DNA of 36,099 nt, taken from Planctomycetota bacterium. GTDB taxonomy: Bacteria; Planctomycetota; UBA1135; GCA-002686595. The notes beneath the pieces were generated by a model. It was not told the DNA's origin and searched no databases. It worked only from the letters and a program-made list of their open reading frames with translations. The position numbers were made by a program, and so were the translations under genes. This document shows, in pieces, positions 25,703 to 33,599 of this stretch (position 1 is the stretch's first letter; every line of letters starts with the position of its first letter). The stretch is from assembly GCA_020853575.1 (NCBI GenBank), contig JADYYP010000003.1, positions 1 to 36,099 on the forward strand. Direction: 5' to 3'.

Positions 25703-26800
25703 TTAAGGCAGAAACGTGATCAGGCGCCCACTGGAGAGATTCGAGTCGTGATTGCAGGGGCCGTGGTTGTCGCGGTACCAGGTCTGGAAACCGAAGCTGC
25801 GCCCGGCGATGAACTGGCCCGAGAGCGGAAAATGGGCGGTTCCGAAGGAGCCCAGTCCAGGGCCGTAGCTCACCGATCCGCTCGCCCCGGAGTGCGTCAA
25901 CCCGAAACGCTGTATCGGGGCACCCAGACAGCGACGCCCGTCGTAGAACGGCACACTAGCGACGACGTTCGTGCTCGCGATCATCAGGCAGCTTTCGAAG
26001 GTCGGCACGCCGAGCGTCACCAGACGCGCATCGTCGGCCGCGACACTCGGACTGCCGTAAGCCACCAGCACCGCCCCTTCGCTCGAGGAGTTCTCGCAGC
26101 CTTCGCCGGCCTCGCCGTCGTTACCGCACGGACATTGCGAGTTGGCGACGCACAACGCCGTGCCGAGCAGAGTGTCGTGCGCGGTCAGGAGCTCGAAGGC
26201 CCGGTCGTCGGCGAAGCTGTAGTAGATGCCCAGCCCGCGACGCCACCAAGTGGCCCCGTGGAGCCCGTTGGGCGTCGATGCCCAGCTCCACAGCACGTTG
26301 GTCGCCGGCGCGCGCGCGATGATCGAGAGGTGGTAGGTCGTGTGGGCCGCGCAGAACATCGGCGTGGCCAGGTCCGCCTCGAATTGCACCAGTCCGCCGC
26401 CCAGGGGCTGTTGAGTGAATCCCGTCACCGTTTGGCTCGAAATCGGGGGTTCCCCCGAGAGCGCGACATCGGGCTTGAGAACGCTGCTCGCGGGTTCCTG
26501 ATGGAAGAACTCGATTTGGAAACCCAGGGCGAGTGCGTCCGTTCCAACCCAACGCACCCGCGTCACGAGGGCGTCCTGGCCCAACTCGAAATCGTCCCAG
26601 GCGATCGTGTCGTTCTCGAAGTCGATGCCCAGGTTGTTGGTCCACACGGTCGAGGGCCGGAGCACCCCGCCGCCTGCGGACAGGGGCTGGTGGTACAGGG
26701 ACGTCTGGGCGAGGCCGACGGCGCTGAGTAGCGCCGTCACGGCGCCGGCGGAGAGCAGTTGGTGAAACAGGTCGAAGAGCGGAGCGGATTTGTGGTTCAT
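25703..26800 (-). CDS. Exported beta-sandwich protein with type B (CPCGN) C-terminal module
   Basis: 365 aa from ATG 26800; upstream frame is noise. The signal peptide is somewhat long: hydrophobic L-S-A-G-A-V-T-A-L-L-S-A-V-G-L-A-Q ends near residue 32. Residues about 33-215 form a beta-sandwich with W-D-D-F-E-L and V-T-R-V-R-W-V-G, typical of planctomycete exported proteins where a W-D-D-F strand precedes I/V-x-x-V-x-W-x-G. From C-P-C-G-N (about 220) to the end is the type B module: G-E-G-C-E-N-S, V-A-A-D-D-A-R-L, P-F-Y-D-G-R-R-C-L, Y-G-P-G-L-G, F-Q-T-W-Y-R-D, N-L-S-S-G-R-L-I-T-F-L-P. The Cys pairs probably form disulfides outside the cell. Divergent from the FRG gene with a 281-bp spacer. 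No known enzyme motif. Confidence 0.88.
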   Translation of the reverse strand: MNHKSAPLFDLFHQLLSAGAVTALLSAVGLAQTSLYHQPLSAGGGVLRPSTVWTNNLGIDFENDTIAWDDFELGQDALVTRVRWVGTDALALGFQIEFFHQEPASSVLKPDVALSGEPPISSQTVTGFTQQPLGGGLVQFEADLATPMFCAAHTTYHLSIIARAPATNVLWSWASTPNGLHGATWWRRGLGIYYSFADDRAFELLTAHDTLLGTALCVANSQCPCGNDGEAGEGCENSSSEGAVLVAYGSPSVAADDARLVTLGVPTFESCLMIASTNVVASVPFYDGRRCLGAPIQRFGLTHSGASGSVSYGPGLGSFGTAHFPLSGQFIAGRSFGFQTWYRDNHGPCNHDSNLSSGRLITFLP

Positions 26801-27081
26801 GCCCGCCCAGTCGAAAGCGCCGTGCCGCGCGCTCTGGCCCAGCTCGTGGCCCGCGCGCGAGCCTGGACCGGCGCACGATCGCGCGCGTTGTCCGAACTTC
26901 GGACCGCTGCGTCCGGTTTCGAGACAGCCGCGCACCCCGCGGAAACCGGCCCATCGCGAGCGCCGCTCGAGGACCACGATGGAAATGTGACTCGAGCTCG
27001 GTGTCGCCTCGGCGCCACGCTAGCTTGCGCATCCAGCGCGCGCCGCCGCGGCGCGTCGCGACTCGCACTGCAACTCGCACC

Positions 27082-28011
27082 ATGGCAGCCAAGAAAACGA
27101 AGCGGCCGACGCCGTCGTCTGAAGCCGCGAGCTCGCGCATCCTCGAGCATCGAGTCTCCTCGTGGTCCGAGTTCGTCGACATCGTCGGCGGATGGGATGG
27201 GTTCCGCAGTTGGGGATTTCGCGGACAGAGTGACGCGCGATGGAAGCTCCAGAGCTCACTGCGACGGCACATCGAAGTCTCGCGCGTCTGCGCCGCTGCT
27301 TGGACACTCCAAGAGACGCGCATTCGCCGCATTTTCGAGCGCAAGTCGCACTTGTACGTTGCCGATCCGCCTTCGTCGGACGAGCTCGAATGGCTCGCGC
27401 TGATGCAGCACCACGGTGCGCCCACGCGCTTGTTGGACTTCACCTGGTCGCCCTATGTCGCCGCTCATTTCGCGTTGGAACGCGCAACGGCCAACGCCGT
27501 GGTTTGGGCGATGAATCTGCCACTCTTGTGGGACATCCACAGCCGGCACCGCATCGACGGGGTCGACGTGACCCGCGCCCAACCGCGCGACCGCAAGTGG
27601 TTCGAGCGTTACTATCTTCCGAACAAGCACCGATTTCTGTGGCAGGGTGACCCCTTCCGCATGCCGCAGCGCGTGATCGCGCAATCGGGGACGTTCCTGG
27701 TCTCCAGTCACCTCGGTTTCGACATCGAGGACATCGTCGAGAGCTACCCAGGGAAGGGCACGCTGCTGGTCAAGCTCGAGCTCGACACGCAGAAGATGCG
27801 ACGGCAGGCGATGGCGGCGCTCTACACGATGAACATCACCCAGGCGACTCTCTTCCCCGGGCTCGACGGCCTCGCGCGGTCGATGGCCTACGAGTTCGAG
27901 TACAGCTGGCAGGTGGACCTCTCGACCAACCGAGAGCTCGATGCACTCGCCAAGCCGCAAATCCCCGGCGCGCTGATCCAGAAGCTGAAATCGCGTGGCG
28001 ACGCCAAGTGA
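27082..28011 (+). CDS. FRG-domain protein
   Basis: 309 aa from ATG 27082; the frame is open 27 codons further up but that part is Arg-rich and featureless. The FRG signature W-G-F-R-G-Q-S-D-A-R-W-K-L covers 44-56, with F46-R47-G48, preceded by V-S-S-W-S-E-F. The second family motif, L-M-Q-H-H-G-A-P-T-R-L-L-D-F-T-W-S-P, covers 107-124. The C-terminal half has mixed alpha/beta character with no further known domain. FRG proteins are soluble, of unknown biochemistry, and often lie in accessory or phage-defence-rich regions. No signal peptide, so it acts in the cytoplasm. It is isolated on the plus strand among minus-strand exported-protein genes, and the Fic gene lies about 2.2 kb away. Confidence 0.88.
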   Translation: MAAKKTKRPTPSSEAASSRILEHRVSSWSEFVDIVGGWDGFRSWGFRGQSDARWKLQSSLRRHIEVSRVCAAAWTLQETRIRRIFERKSHLYVADPPSSDELEWLALMQHHGAPTRLLDFTWSPYVAAHFALERATANAVVWAMNLPLLWDIHSRHRIDGVDVTRAQPRDRKWFERYYLPNKHRFLWQGDPFRMPQRVIAQSGTFLVSSHLGFDIEDIVESYPGKGTLLVKLELDTQKMRRQAMAALYTMNITQATLFPGLDGLARSMAYEFEYSWQVDLSTNRELDALAKPQIPGALIQKLKSRGDAK

Positions 28012-28153
28012 GCGGGCGCGATCGGTGATCGACCGCGATCATGCTCCTACTGCGTCCGCTGTCTGCTCACCCGACCGCCGGCCAGCGAGCCGACGCACAG
28101 TTCCTCGCGGCCGAGATGAACCGCGCGCCCGTTCGAACGCGCCCCCGAGCGTG

Positions 28154-29995
28154 TCAGTCGCACAGCGTGAACGTCAGGCCGTTGGAGAGGTTGGTCTGTT
28201 TCGGTGCCGCCGGATCGCGGAACCAGCCCTGGGCATAGAACACTTGACCCGCGACGAACGGTGACCCGAGCGCCGCGGGATTCGCTCGCATCCACGCGTT
28301 GAAGTCCAGGCGAAGTTCGCCGTTGCACTGTCCGGCGACGCCGCCGGAATCGAGGACGCCGGTGCGCGTGACCGGACTCGCGATGCACTTGAAGCTCGGG
28401 CTCCCCGGCGCCCACGGCGTCGCGAACGGATAGAACCCGTAGAACAGTGTGCCGTATCTCTGCCCGGGGACGCTGCGAACGACAATGTCGAAGCCGCTCG
28501 CGGCGAGAGAACTCGGAGCGCCCTCGCCTGCGATCGTCGGGACGCAACCGTGCACAGTCGTGCCGGCGGTGCAGTAGGTCGAAATGAAGCCCTCGTCGAT
28601 CGCGCCGTCGCAGTTGTTGTCAAGGCCGTCGCAGATCTCGGGCGCGTAGGGGTAGACACTCGCGTTGGTATTGTCGCAATCGCCGTCGAGATACGCGTAT
28701 CCGAATCCGCAGGGAAGTGAGCCGCTGAGTGCCGATCCGGTTCCGAACCCATCGCTATCGAAATCCAGGTAGCATTCGTAGGTCGTTGAGTACCTGGCCA
28801 ACCAAGCGTCGGAGCCGCCGACTGTCGAGCCGAACAGATCTGCCCCTGTGAAGCCCACAACGAGCAGACCGCCGACCTCGTCTGCTATCGCTCCGAGTGC
28901 TTGGTCCTCCGCGTTCGTTCCGAGATTGAAGCTCCACATGAGGTCGCCACGCCTGTCGTAGCGCGAGATCCAAGCATCAAAGCTGTTGGCCGAGAACGGA
29001 ACGCCGGCGTGACCAACAACGAACACTCCTCCGCTCGCGTCAGGCGCCGTGGCGGTGGCCGCCTCGTCGGCCGCCGTGCCCATTTGTCGGCGCCACGCTT
29101 CGACACCGTCCAAATTGAACTTCGCAACCCACGCGTCGTCGCCGCCAGAAGGCGTGGCGCCAAATGCGCCAGTTGTCACACCCGCGACAAACACGTCTCC
29201 GGCCGTTGACACGGATACACCGTATGCGGCGTCCCAAGCGTTGGTGCCGATCTGCCTCGACCAGAGCAGGCTCCCGGATTCGTCGCAGCGCGCAATCCAG
29301 ATATCCGCGCTCCCTTGGTTTGGACCGAACAGCGAACCTGTCGTGGTACCGACGAAGACCGCGCCACCCAAACCGTCGCTCGCGATTCCGTGCGGATAGT
29401 CGTACAGGGCGGTGCCAAAGGTCTGGGTCCACACAACAGCCCCGCCTGAGTCGCAGAGTGAGAGCACTGCGTCGGTCGTGTTGTACTGGGTGTACCCGAG
29501 AGCGAGCACTGATCCGTTCGTGCCAGGAGCCAAGGCCGAAACGCCGTCGGCACTCGCGGTTCCGTACTGCTGAAGCCACAACCGCGAACCCGATTCGTCG
29601 TATCGAGCAATCCACGCGTCATAACCGCCGCTGCCGGTTCCGACTAGAACTCCGTCCGTTGTGCCGGCAACGAATGCCCCGCCCGCCGCGTCGGATGTTA
29701 CCGCAAGCGCAAAGGTACCGGTGACGCCACCAGCGTCTTCATGTCGCGCCCACAACGCGTTTCCAAGTGCGTCGAATCGCCGCAGGAATCCCGCTTGCGA
29801 TGAATTGGACGTCCCGCAAGACATCTGAGAGCGACCCGCCACGAAGCTCCCGCCAGTTCCATCGTGTGTGGTCGAGTACGCCCAGTCGTCAGCACAGAGG
29901 CCGAACTGGCGGCCCCAGACCGGAGTTTGGCTATATGCGGGTGCCTTCAGAGCAGACGCGCACGCAACACTATAGATCAGGAGTTTCGTCTTCAT
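28154..29995 (-). CDS. Exported SBBP-type propeller with MopE-like motif and type A module
   Basis: 613 aa from ATG 29995 with signal peptide ending A-Y-S-Q near residue 23. Residues about 25-405 hold roughly seven SBBP-type repeats of the form G-G-x-D-A-W-[IV]-A-R-Y-D-x-x-G-x-x-x-W-x-[RQ]-Q-x-G-T-x-x-x-D. Residues about 408-470 form a MopE-like metal-binding motif: D-F-D-S-D-G-F-G-T-G, D-G-D-C-D-N, and P-E-I-C-D-G-L-D-N-N-C-D-G-A-I-D-E-G. The Asp spacing suggests calcium, while the family is named for a copper-binding protein. Residues 473-613 are the type A module in its V-P-G-Q-R subtype. Clearly paralogous to the gene at 31765-33570. The reading has more A/T at synonymous sites than the housekeeping genes here. 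No strong ribosome site. Confidence 0.9.
   Translation of the reverse strand: MKTKLLIYSVACASALKAPAYSQTPVWGRQFGLCADDWAYSTTHDGTGGSFVAGRSQMSCGTSNSSQAGFLRRFDALGNALWARHEDAGGVTGTFALAVTSDAAGGAFVAGTTDGVLVGTGSGGYDAWIARYDESGSRLWLQQYGTASADGVSALAPGTNGSVLALGYTQYNTTDAVLSLCDSGGAVVWTQTFGTALYDYPHGIASDGLGGAVFVGTTTGSLFGPNQGSADIWIARCDESGSLLWSRQIGTNAWDAAYGVSVSTAGDVFVAGVTTGAFGATPSGGDDAWVAKFNLDGVEAWRRQMGTAADEAATATAPDASGGVFVVGHAGVPFSANSFDAWISRYDRRGDLMWSFNLGTNAEDQALGAIADEVGGLLVVGFTGADLFGSTVGGSDAWLARYSTTYECYLDFDSDGFGTGSALSGSLPCGFGYAYLDGDCDNTNASVYPYAPEICDGLDNNCDGAIDEGFISTYCTAGTTVHGCVPTIAGEGAPSSLAASGFDIVVRSVPGQRYGTLFYGFYPFATPWAPGSPSFKCIASPVTRTGVLDSGGVAGQCNGELRLDFNAWMRANPAALGSPFVAGQVFYAQGWFRDPAAPKQTNLSNGLTFTLCD
28157..28576 (-). 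repeat. 3' homology block 1 of 3 (type A module DNA)
   Basis: This 420-bp gene end encodes the same module as the blocks at 31768-32188 and 33603-34028. DNA similarity is visible by eye near the stops (GCGTGAACSTCA and surrounding). The three blocks share orientation, so recombination between them would delete or fuse genes. Confidence 0.6.
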
Positions 29996-30215
29996 GTCGA
30001 GCAGCGAGTGAACGGAGCGCGTACCAATTCGACGCGCGCGGCGGGCATGATCGTCCTCGCTCGCAAGGCATGAGCGCGACGATCAATGAACGCAATTTAG
30101 GAAACTGATACGTGTCCAGGCATGAACTCTACGGTTTCTCGGCAGCCAGTGGCGAGTTGCGGGCATGGCGAGCTTTCACGGGACGGGATGCTACGGGTAC
30201 GGGCGAGGTGCGAGG

Positions 30216-31391
30216 TCAGCGACGTGGCGGCGTGGTCGTGCCCTCGTTCAGCACCTTGAGGTAGCGGTCGTATCCGAAGACGCGTCCGCGCTGCTTGCCT
30301 GTGAGTTCGCGGACGATGCCCGCAGTCTCGAGGCTCTTCATCACGGCGGTGACGGTCGGCACGGTCAGGCCCGTGCGATCCTTCGCCGTGGTGATCGTCT
30401 GGATCGGGTGTTGTTGCAACGCGTAGTGCACGCGCAGCGCCGAGCCGGAGATGCGGCCGAGGGCCTGGATGCGCTCGCGGTCCTCCTTGAAGATCTGCGC
30501 CAGTTGCTGCGCGGTCGAGACAGCTCCTTCGGCCGTCTCCTTCACGCCGCGCATGAAGAACGAGATCCAGGCCTCCCAGTCACCGTCGGTGCGGACGCGT
30601 TGGAGCAGCTCGTAGTAGGTCTTGCGCTTCGTCTTGAAGTACAGGCTCAGGTAGAGCAGCGGCTCGCGGAGCACGCCCTCGGACACGAGGAGCAGCGTGA
30701 TGAGCAGGCGCCCCAGACGACCGTTGCCGTCGAGGAACGGGTGGATCGTCACGAACTGGACGTGCGCGAGCGCGGCCTTGAGGAGGACCGGCGTGCGCTC
30801 GGGCTTGTCGTGCAGGAACTTCTCCAGCTCTGCCATGCACTCCAGCACCTTGTCCGGCGGCGGAGGAACGAACGTCGCCACGCCGGGTCGCGCGCCACCG
30901 ATCCAGTTCTGTGAGGTGCGGAACTCGCCGGGCCGCTTCTCGCTGCCGCGACTCTGCGCGAGGAGTTCAGCGTGGACCTCGCGGAAGAGCCGGTTGGAGA
31001 TCGGGAAGTTCCCGCGCACACGCTTCACGCCGTGCTCGAGCGCACGGACGTAGTTCGAGACCTCGCGCACGTCGTCGAACGGCACGCCCGGTGCCTCCTC
31101 GATCTCGAAGAGCAAGAGGTCGGAGAGCGACGACTGCGTGCCCTCGATCTGCGAGGAGAGCACGGCCTCCTTGCGGACGAACGCGTAGAGGAACAGGGCC
31201 GTGTCCGGCAGCAAGCTGGACACGCTGTCGAGGCGACCGAGCGCGAGCAGGGCCTGATCGATTTCCTCGCGGAGCGCCGCGTCGACGGCAAGGCTCGGGG
31301 TCGGCGGTAGCGGCTTCGGGACGAAGGCACGAACTCTCTCGCCGCCCACGGGCGGAGCGGACCGAACGGTGCCGCTGGGGCCCCGCTTCAC
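30216..31391 (-). CDS. Fic-family AMPylase, self-inhibited class II, with C-terminal winged helix
   Basis: 391 aa from GTG 31391 (AGGGA 9 nt upstream). This start gives the family-typical opening K-R-G-P-S-G ... F-V-P-K-P-L-P-P of the Fic_N domain. The inhibitory helix is S79-S-Q-I-E83-G84, fitting [S/T]xxxE[G/N], and it lies before the Fic core, which defines class II. The active-site motif H217-P-F-L-D-G-N-G-R225 is intact, as is the flap-region F-R-T-S-Q-N-W-I-G-G. Such enzymes transfer AMP from ATP to a hydroxyl on a target protein, and some also act on themselves. Residues about 310-391 form a winged helix (V-P-T-V-T-A-V-M-K-S-L-E-T-A-G-I-V-R), which suggests DNA binding and autoregulation. 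It sits between two paralogous propeller genes. No separate antitoxin gene is seen. Confidence 0.95.
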   Translation of the reverse strand: MKRGPSGTVRSAPPVGGERVRAFVPKPLPPTPSLAVDAALREEIDQALLALGRLDSVSSLLPDTALFLYAFVRKEAVLSSQIEGTQSSLSDLLLFEIEEAPGVPFDDVREVSNYVRALEHGVKRVRGNFPISNRLFREVHAELLAQSRGSEKRPGEFRTSQNWIGGARPGVATFVPPPPDKVLECMAELEKFLHDKPERTPVLLKAALAHVQFVTIHPFLDGNGRLGRLLITLLLVSEGVLREPLLYLSLYFKTKRKTYYELLQRVRTDGDWEAWISFFMRGVKETAEGAVSTAQQLAQIFKEDRERIQALGRISGSALRVHYALQQHPIQTITTAKDRTGLTVPTVTAVMKSLETAGIVRELTGKQRGRVFGYDRYLKVLNEGTTTPPRR

Positions 31392-31439
31392 GCTCGGGGA
31401 TCCCTGTTCAAAGTTCCTTCGTTGGGCTGAACGTTGCTC

Positions 31440-31459
31440 AAGGTTGTGGCCTGAACCTT
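31440..31459. promoter_or_regulatory. Operator-like inverted repeat upstream of fic
   Basis: AAGGTT-8 nt-AACCTT, perfect arms, 48 bp upstream of the Fic GTG start. On the coding strand GTTCAG occurs twice here, one copy overlapping the repeat. The Fic protein ends in a winged helix, so self-repression at this site is a reasonable inference. Confidence 0.4.
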
Positions 31460-31542
31460 TACTACCAAGTTCGGCCCTCCAGGTCCATCTGCGACGCCGG
31501 CCTTCGGCCGGGACCACTGGCGGCGGCCCTCGCTCGGTAGTC

Positions 31543-31647
31543 CGAGCAACCACGGCCGAGCAGCGAGACGCCAACACCGACTCGCTCACCCGACGCGCAA
31601 GAGTCGGCAGGGCCATCGCTCGGATCGTGCGGTCGTCTGGTTGCTCG
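31543..31647. repeat. Nested inverted repeats, about 105 bp
   Basis: The outer arms CGAGCAACCA / TGGTTGCTCG (31543-31552, 31638-31647) are a perfect 10-bp match. Inside lie CCGAGC / GCTCGG (31556-31561, 31618-31623) and CCGACTC / GAGTCGG (31577-31583, 31601-31607), in correct nested order. This could be a structured RNA, a small non-autonomous element or chance in GC-rich DNA. Confidence 0.4.
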
Positions 31648-31764
31648 TCCGCGCGGTCACGCGCAGGCGGAACGCCGCACGACGCCGGTAACCAGCGAAC
31701 TGGCGCTCGCGCGCGAGGAAGCCGACGGTTGCCATCGCTGGTGGAAGGGCGCCGTGTCTGGCCG

Positions 31765-33570
31765 CTAGTTGCACAGCGTGAACCTCAGCCCGTCTGAGAG
31801 GTTAGTCTGCTTCGCTGCACCCGGGTCTCGATACCAGCCTTGCGCGTAGAACACCTGGCCTGCAGAGAACGGCGAGCCGTGCCCTAACGGGTTCGCGGCG
31901 CGCCAAACGTTCCAGTCGAGCGCAAGCACGCCATCGCACGACCCTACGGTCCCGCCGGAATCGAGCACGCCTGTGCGCGAGATAGGGTAGAAGATGCAGA
32001 AGTAGCTTGAGCTACCAGGAGCCCAGATCTGCGCGGTAGGCGCGGAGCCGTAGAAGATCAGGCCGTACCGCTGGCCGGGAACCATGCTCACGTTGATCGT
32101 GAATCCGGACGCGGCGGAACTGCTCGGGACACCTTGTCCGCCAATTGAAGGCACGCACGCTTGAACGCTCGTGCCGGCCGTACAGTAATTCGACGTGAAG
32201 CTGTCGTCGGCGACACCGTTGCAGTCGTTGTCGAGGCCGTCGCAGATTTCCGGAGCGCCGGGATACACCACGGCGTTGCCGTCATCGCAGTCAGCTCCGA
32301 ATGGAGAGAATCCTGGGGTGGATGGGACGAGGTGATAGAACGCTGGGCCACTACCGAAGCCATCTGAATCGGCGTCCAAGTAACGCTCAAAGTAACCAGT
32401 TCTGGAAAACCAGGCGTCGTACTGTCCTACGTTGACGCCACCGAGGTTTCCGTATGTTCGTCCAGCGGCGAAGACGCCACCCGAACCGTCCGCTGTGGCC
32501 GTGTAAAGGAAATCGTGCAACGCCGAGCCACTTTGTCGAATCCATGTCTGGCCACCTACGCTGTCGTAGCGCGCAAGCAATGTGTCATCGAGGCCCGCAT
32601 TCGGACCGGCAACGCTCCCTGTCGTCGATCCGCCGGCAATGACCCCGCCAATCCCGTCCGCAGCCACGGCGTAAAGTGTGGCCGGAAATGAACGGGTCCA
32701 CAGTTGATTACCGGCAACATCGAACCGAGCGAGCACCCCTTGCGAGCCGACCCTGCCTCCGACAAAAACGCCGCCCGATCCGTCCGACGACGCGGACGGA
32801 ATCTCGCTTGCCGCGATCTGCCGCATCCAGGACTGATTTCCTGCGGAATCAAAGCGGGCCACCCAGCCACCCCAGATAGGACCAGCAAGCCCAGGTCCTG
32901 CACCGCCGACGAAAACGCCTCCTGCTCCATCAAGAGCCATTGCATGAACAGCGTCATCCGCAGTTGCTCCCAGCTGTCTGATCCAGGTCTGGTCGCCGTC
33001 GTGATCGTAGTGGGCAAACCAGGCGTCCTTGCCGCCCGCGTTTTGCGCAGCCAGGCTGCCGGCGGTTTCGCCGCCAACAAACACACCTCCGAGTCCGTCG
33101 CTAGCGGCGGCGTAGATGAAATCGATGCCGGAAGTGCCAAGCTGCCGAACCCACGCCTGACTGCCCGCGCTGTCGTAGCGCGCGAGCCACGCATCGCTGT
33201 GCCCCTGATTCAGTGCACCAAGATTGCCTCTACTGCCGCCTCCGACGAACACACCTCCGCTGGTGTCCGGCGCTGCTGCGTAAAGCCAGTCGTTGGCGGT
33301 GGTTCCGAACTGACGAATCCAGACCTGCGTTCCGAACCTGTTGTAGCGCGAGATCCAAGCATCTGCCAATCCAACGTTGCCGCCACCCAAGGCACCAGAC
33401 GTATGGCCACCGAAGTACACGCCGCTTGATCCATCTGGCGCTGAAGCGAGTGCTTCATCGTATTCGCCGGTGCCAATTTGGCGCGTCCATTCGGGAGACT
33501 GCGCGGTGGCGAGGCTACAGGGCATTGCCACGAGCTGGCAAAGCAGTGGAAGCGAAGCGAGGCGCGACAT
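31765..33570 (-). CDS. Exported SBBP-type propeller with MopE-like motif and type A module
   Basis: 601 aa from ATG 33570, supported by GAGGG 8 nt upstream and the signal peptide M-S-R-L-A-S-L-P-L-L-C-Q-L-V ... L-A-T-A-Q. An upstream in-frame ATG at 33609 would overlap the preceding gene and spoil the signal. About eight repeats with [DN]-[AG]-W-[FLIV]-[AS]-R-[YF]-[DN] and W-[IMV]-R-Q-[FILS] strands fill residues 25-390. A single MopE-like motif (D-A-D-S-D-G-F-G-S-G; D-C-D-D-G-N; C-D-G-L-D-N-D-C-N-G) follows at about 396-458, then the type A module to 601. Paralogue of 28154-29995. It lies 29 bp behind 33600-35714 and is probably co-transcribed with it. Its last 21 residues equal those of that neighbour. 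Confidence 0.92.
   Translation of the reverse strand: MSRLASLPLLCQLVAMPCSLATAQSPEWTRQIGTGEYDEALASAPDGSSGVYFGGHTSGALGGGNVGLADAWISRYNRFGTQVWIRQFGTTANDWLYAAAPDTSGGVFVGGGSRGNLGALNQGHSDAWLARYDSAGSQAWVRQLGTSGIDFIYAAASDGLGGVFVGGETAGSLAAQNAGGKDAWFAHYDHDGDQTWIRQLGATADDAVHAMALDGAGGVFVGGAGPGLAGPIWGGWVARFDSAGNQSWMRQIAASEIPSASSDGSGGVFVGGRVGSQGVLARFDVAGNQLWTRSFPATLYAVAADGIGGVIAGGSTTGSVAGPNAGLDDTLLARYDSVGGQTWIRQSGSALHDFLYTATADGSGGVFAAGRTYGNLGGVNVGQYDAWFSRTGYFERYLDADSDGFGSGPAFYHLVPSTPGFSPFGADCDDGNAVVYPGAPEICDGLDNDCNGVADDSFTSNYCTAGTSVQACVPSIGGQGVPSSSAASGFTINVSMVPGQRYGLIFYGSAPTAQIWAPGSSSYFCIFYPISRTGVLDSGGTVGSCDGVLALDWNVWRAANPLGHGSPFSAGQVFYAQGWYRDPGAAKQTNLSDGLRFTLCN
31768..32188 (-). repeat. 3' homology block 2 of 3 (type A module DNA)
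   Basis: Module-coding DNA homologous to 33603-34028. The final 63 coding bases differ at 15 positions from that block, and every difference is synonymous. Confidence 0.7.
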
Positions 33571-33599
33571 CGTCTGGACCCTCGATAGTTGGCTGGCTG

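Larger units (their letters stand above)
31392..31764. other. 373-bp gap upstream of the Fic gene
   Basis: No gene is convincing here. It holds the Fic leader, an operator-like inverted repeat (31440-31459), a nested inverted-repeat element (31543-31647) and an 8-bp inverted repeat ACCAGCGA / TCGCTGGT (31691-31698 and 31735-31742) just past the stop of the upstream propeller gene. The last could help terminate that transcript. Confidence 0.55.

Noticed and set aside
28132..28139. Palindrome GTTCGAAC between the FRG and propeller genes
   Set aside because: It is short, without a partner site, and expected by chance. It resembles a T-loop, but no tRNA arms surround it.
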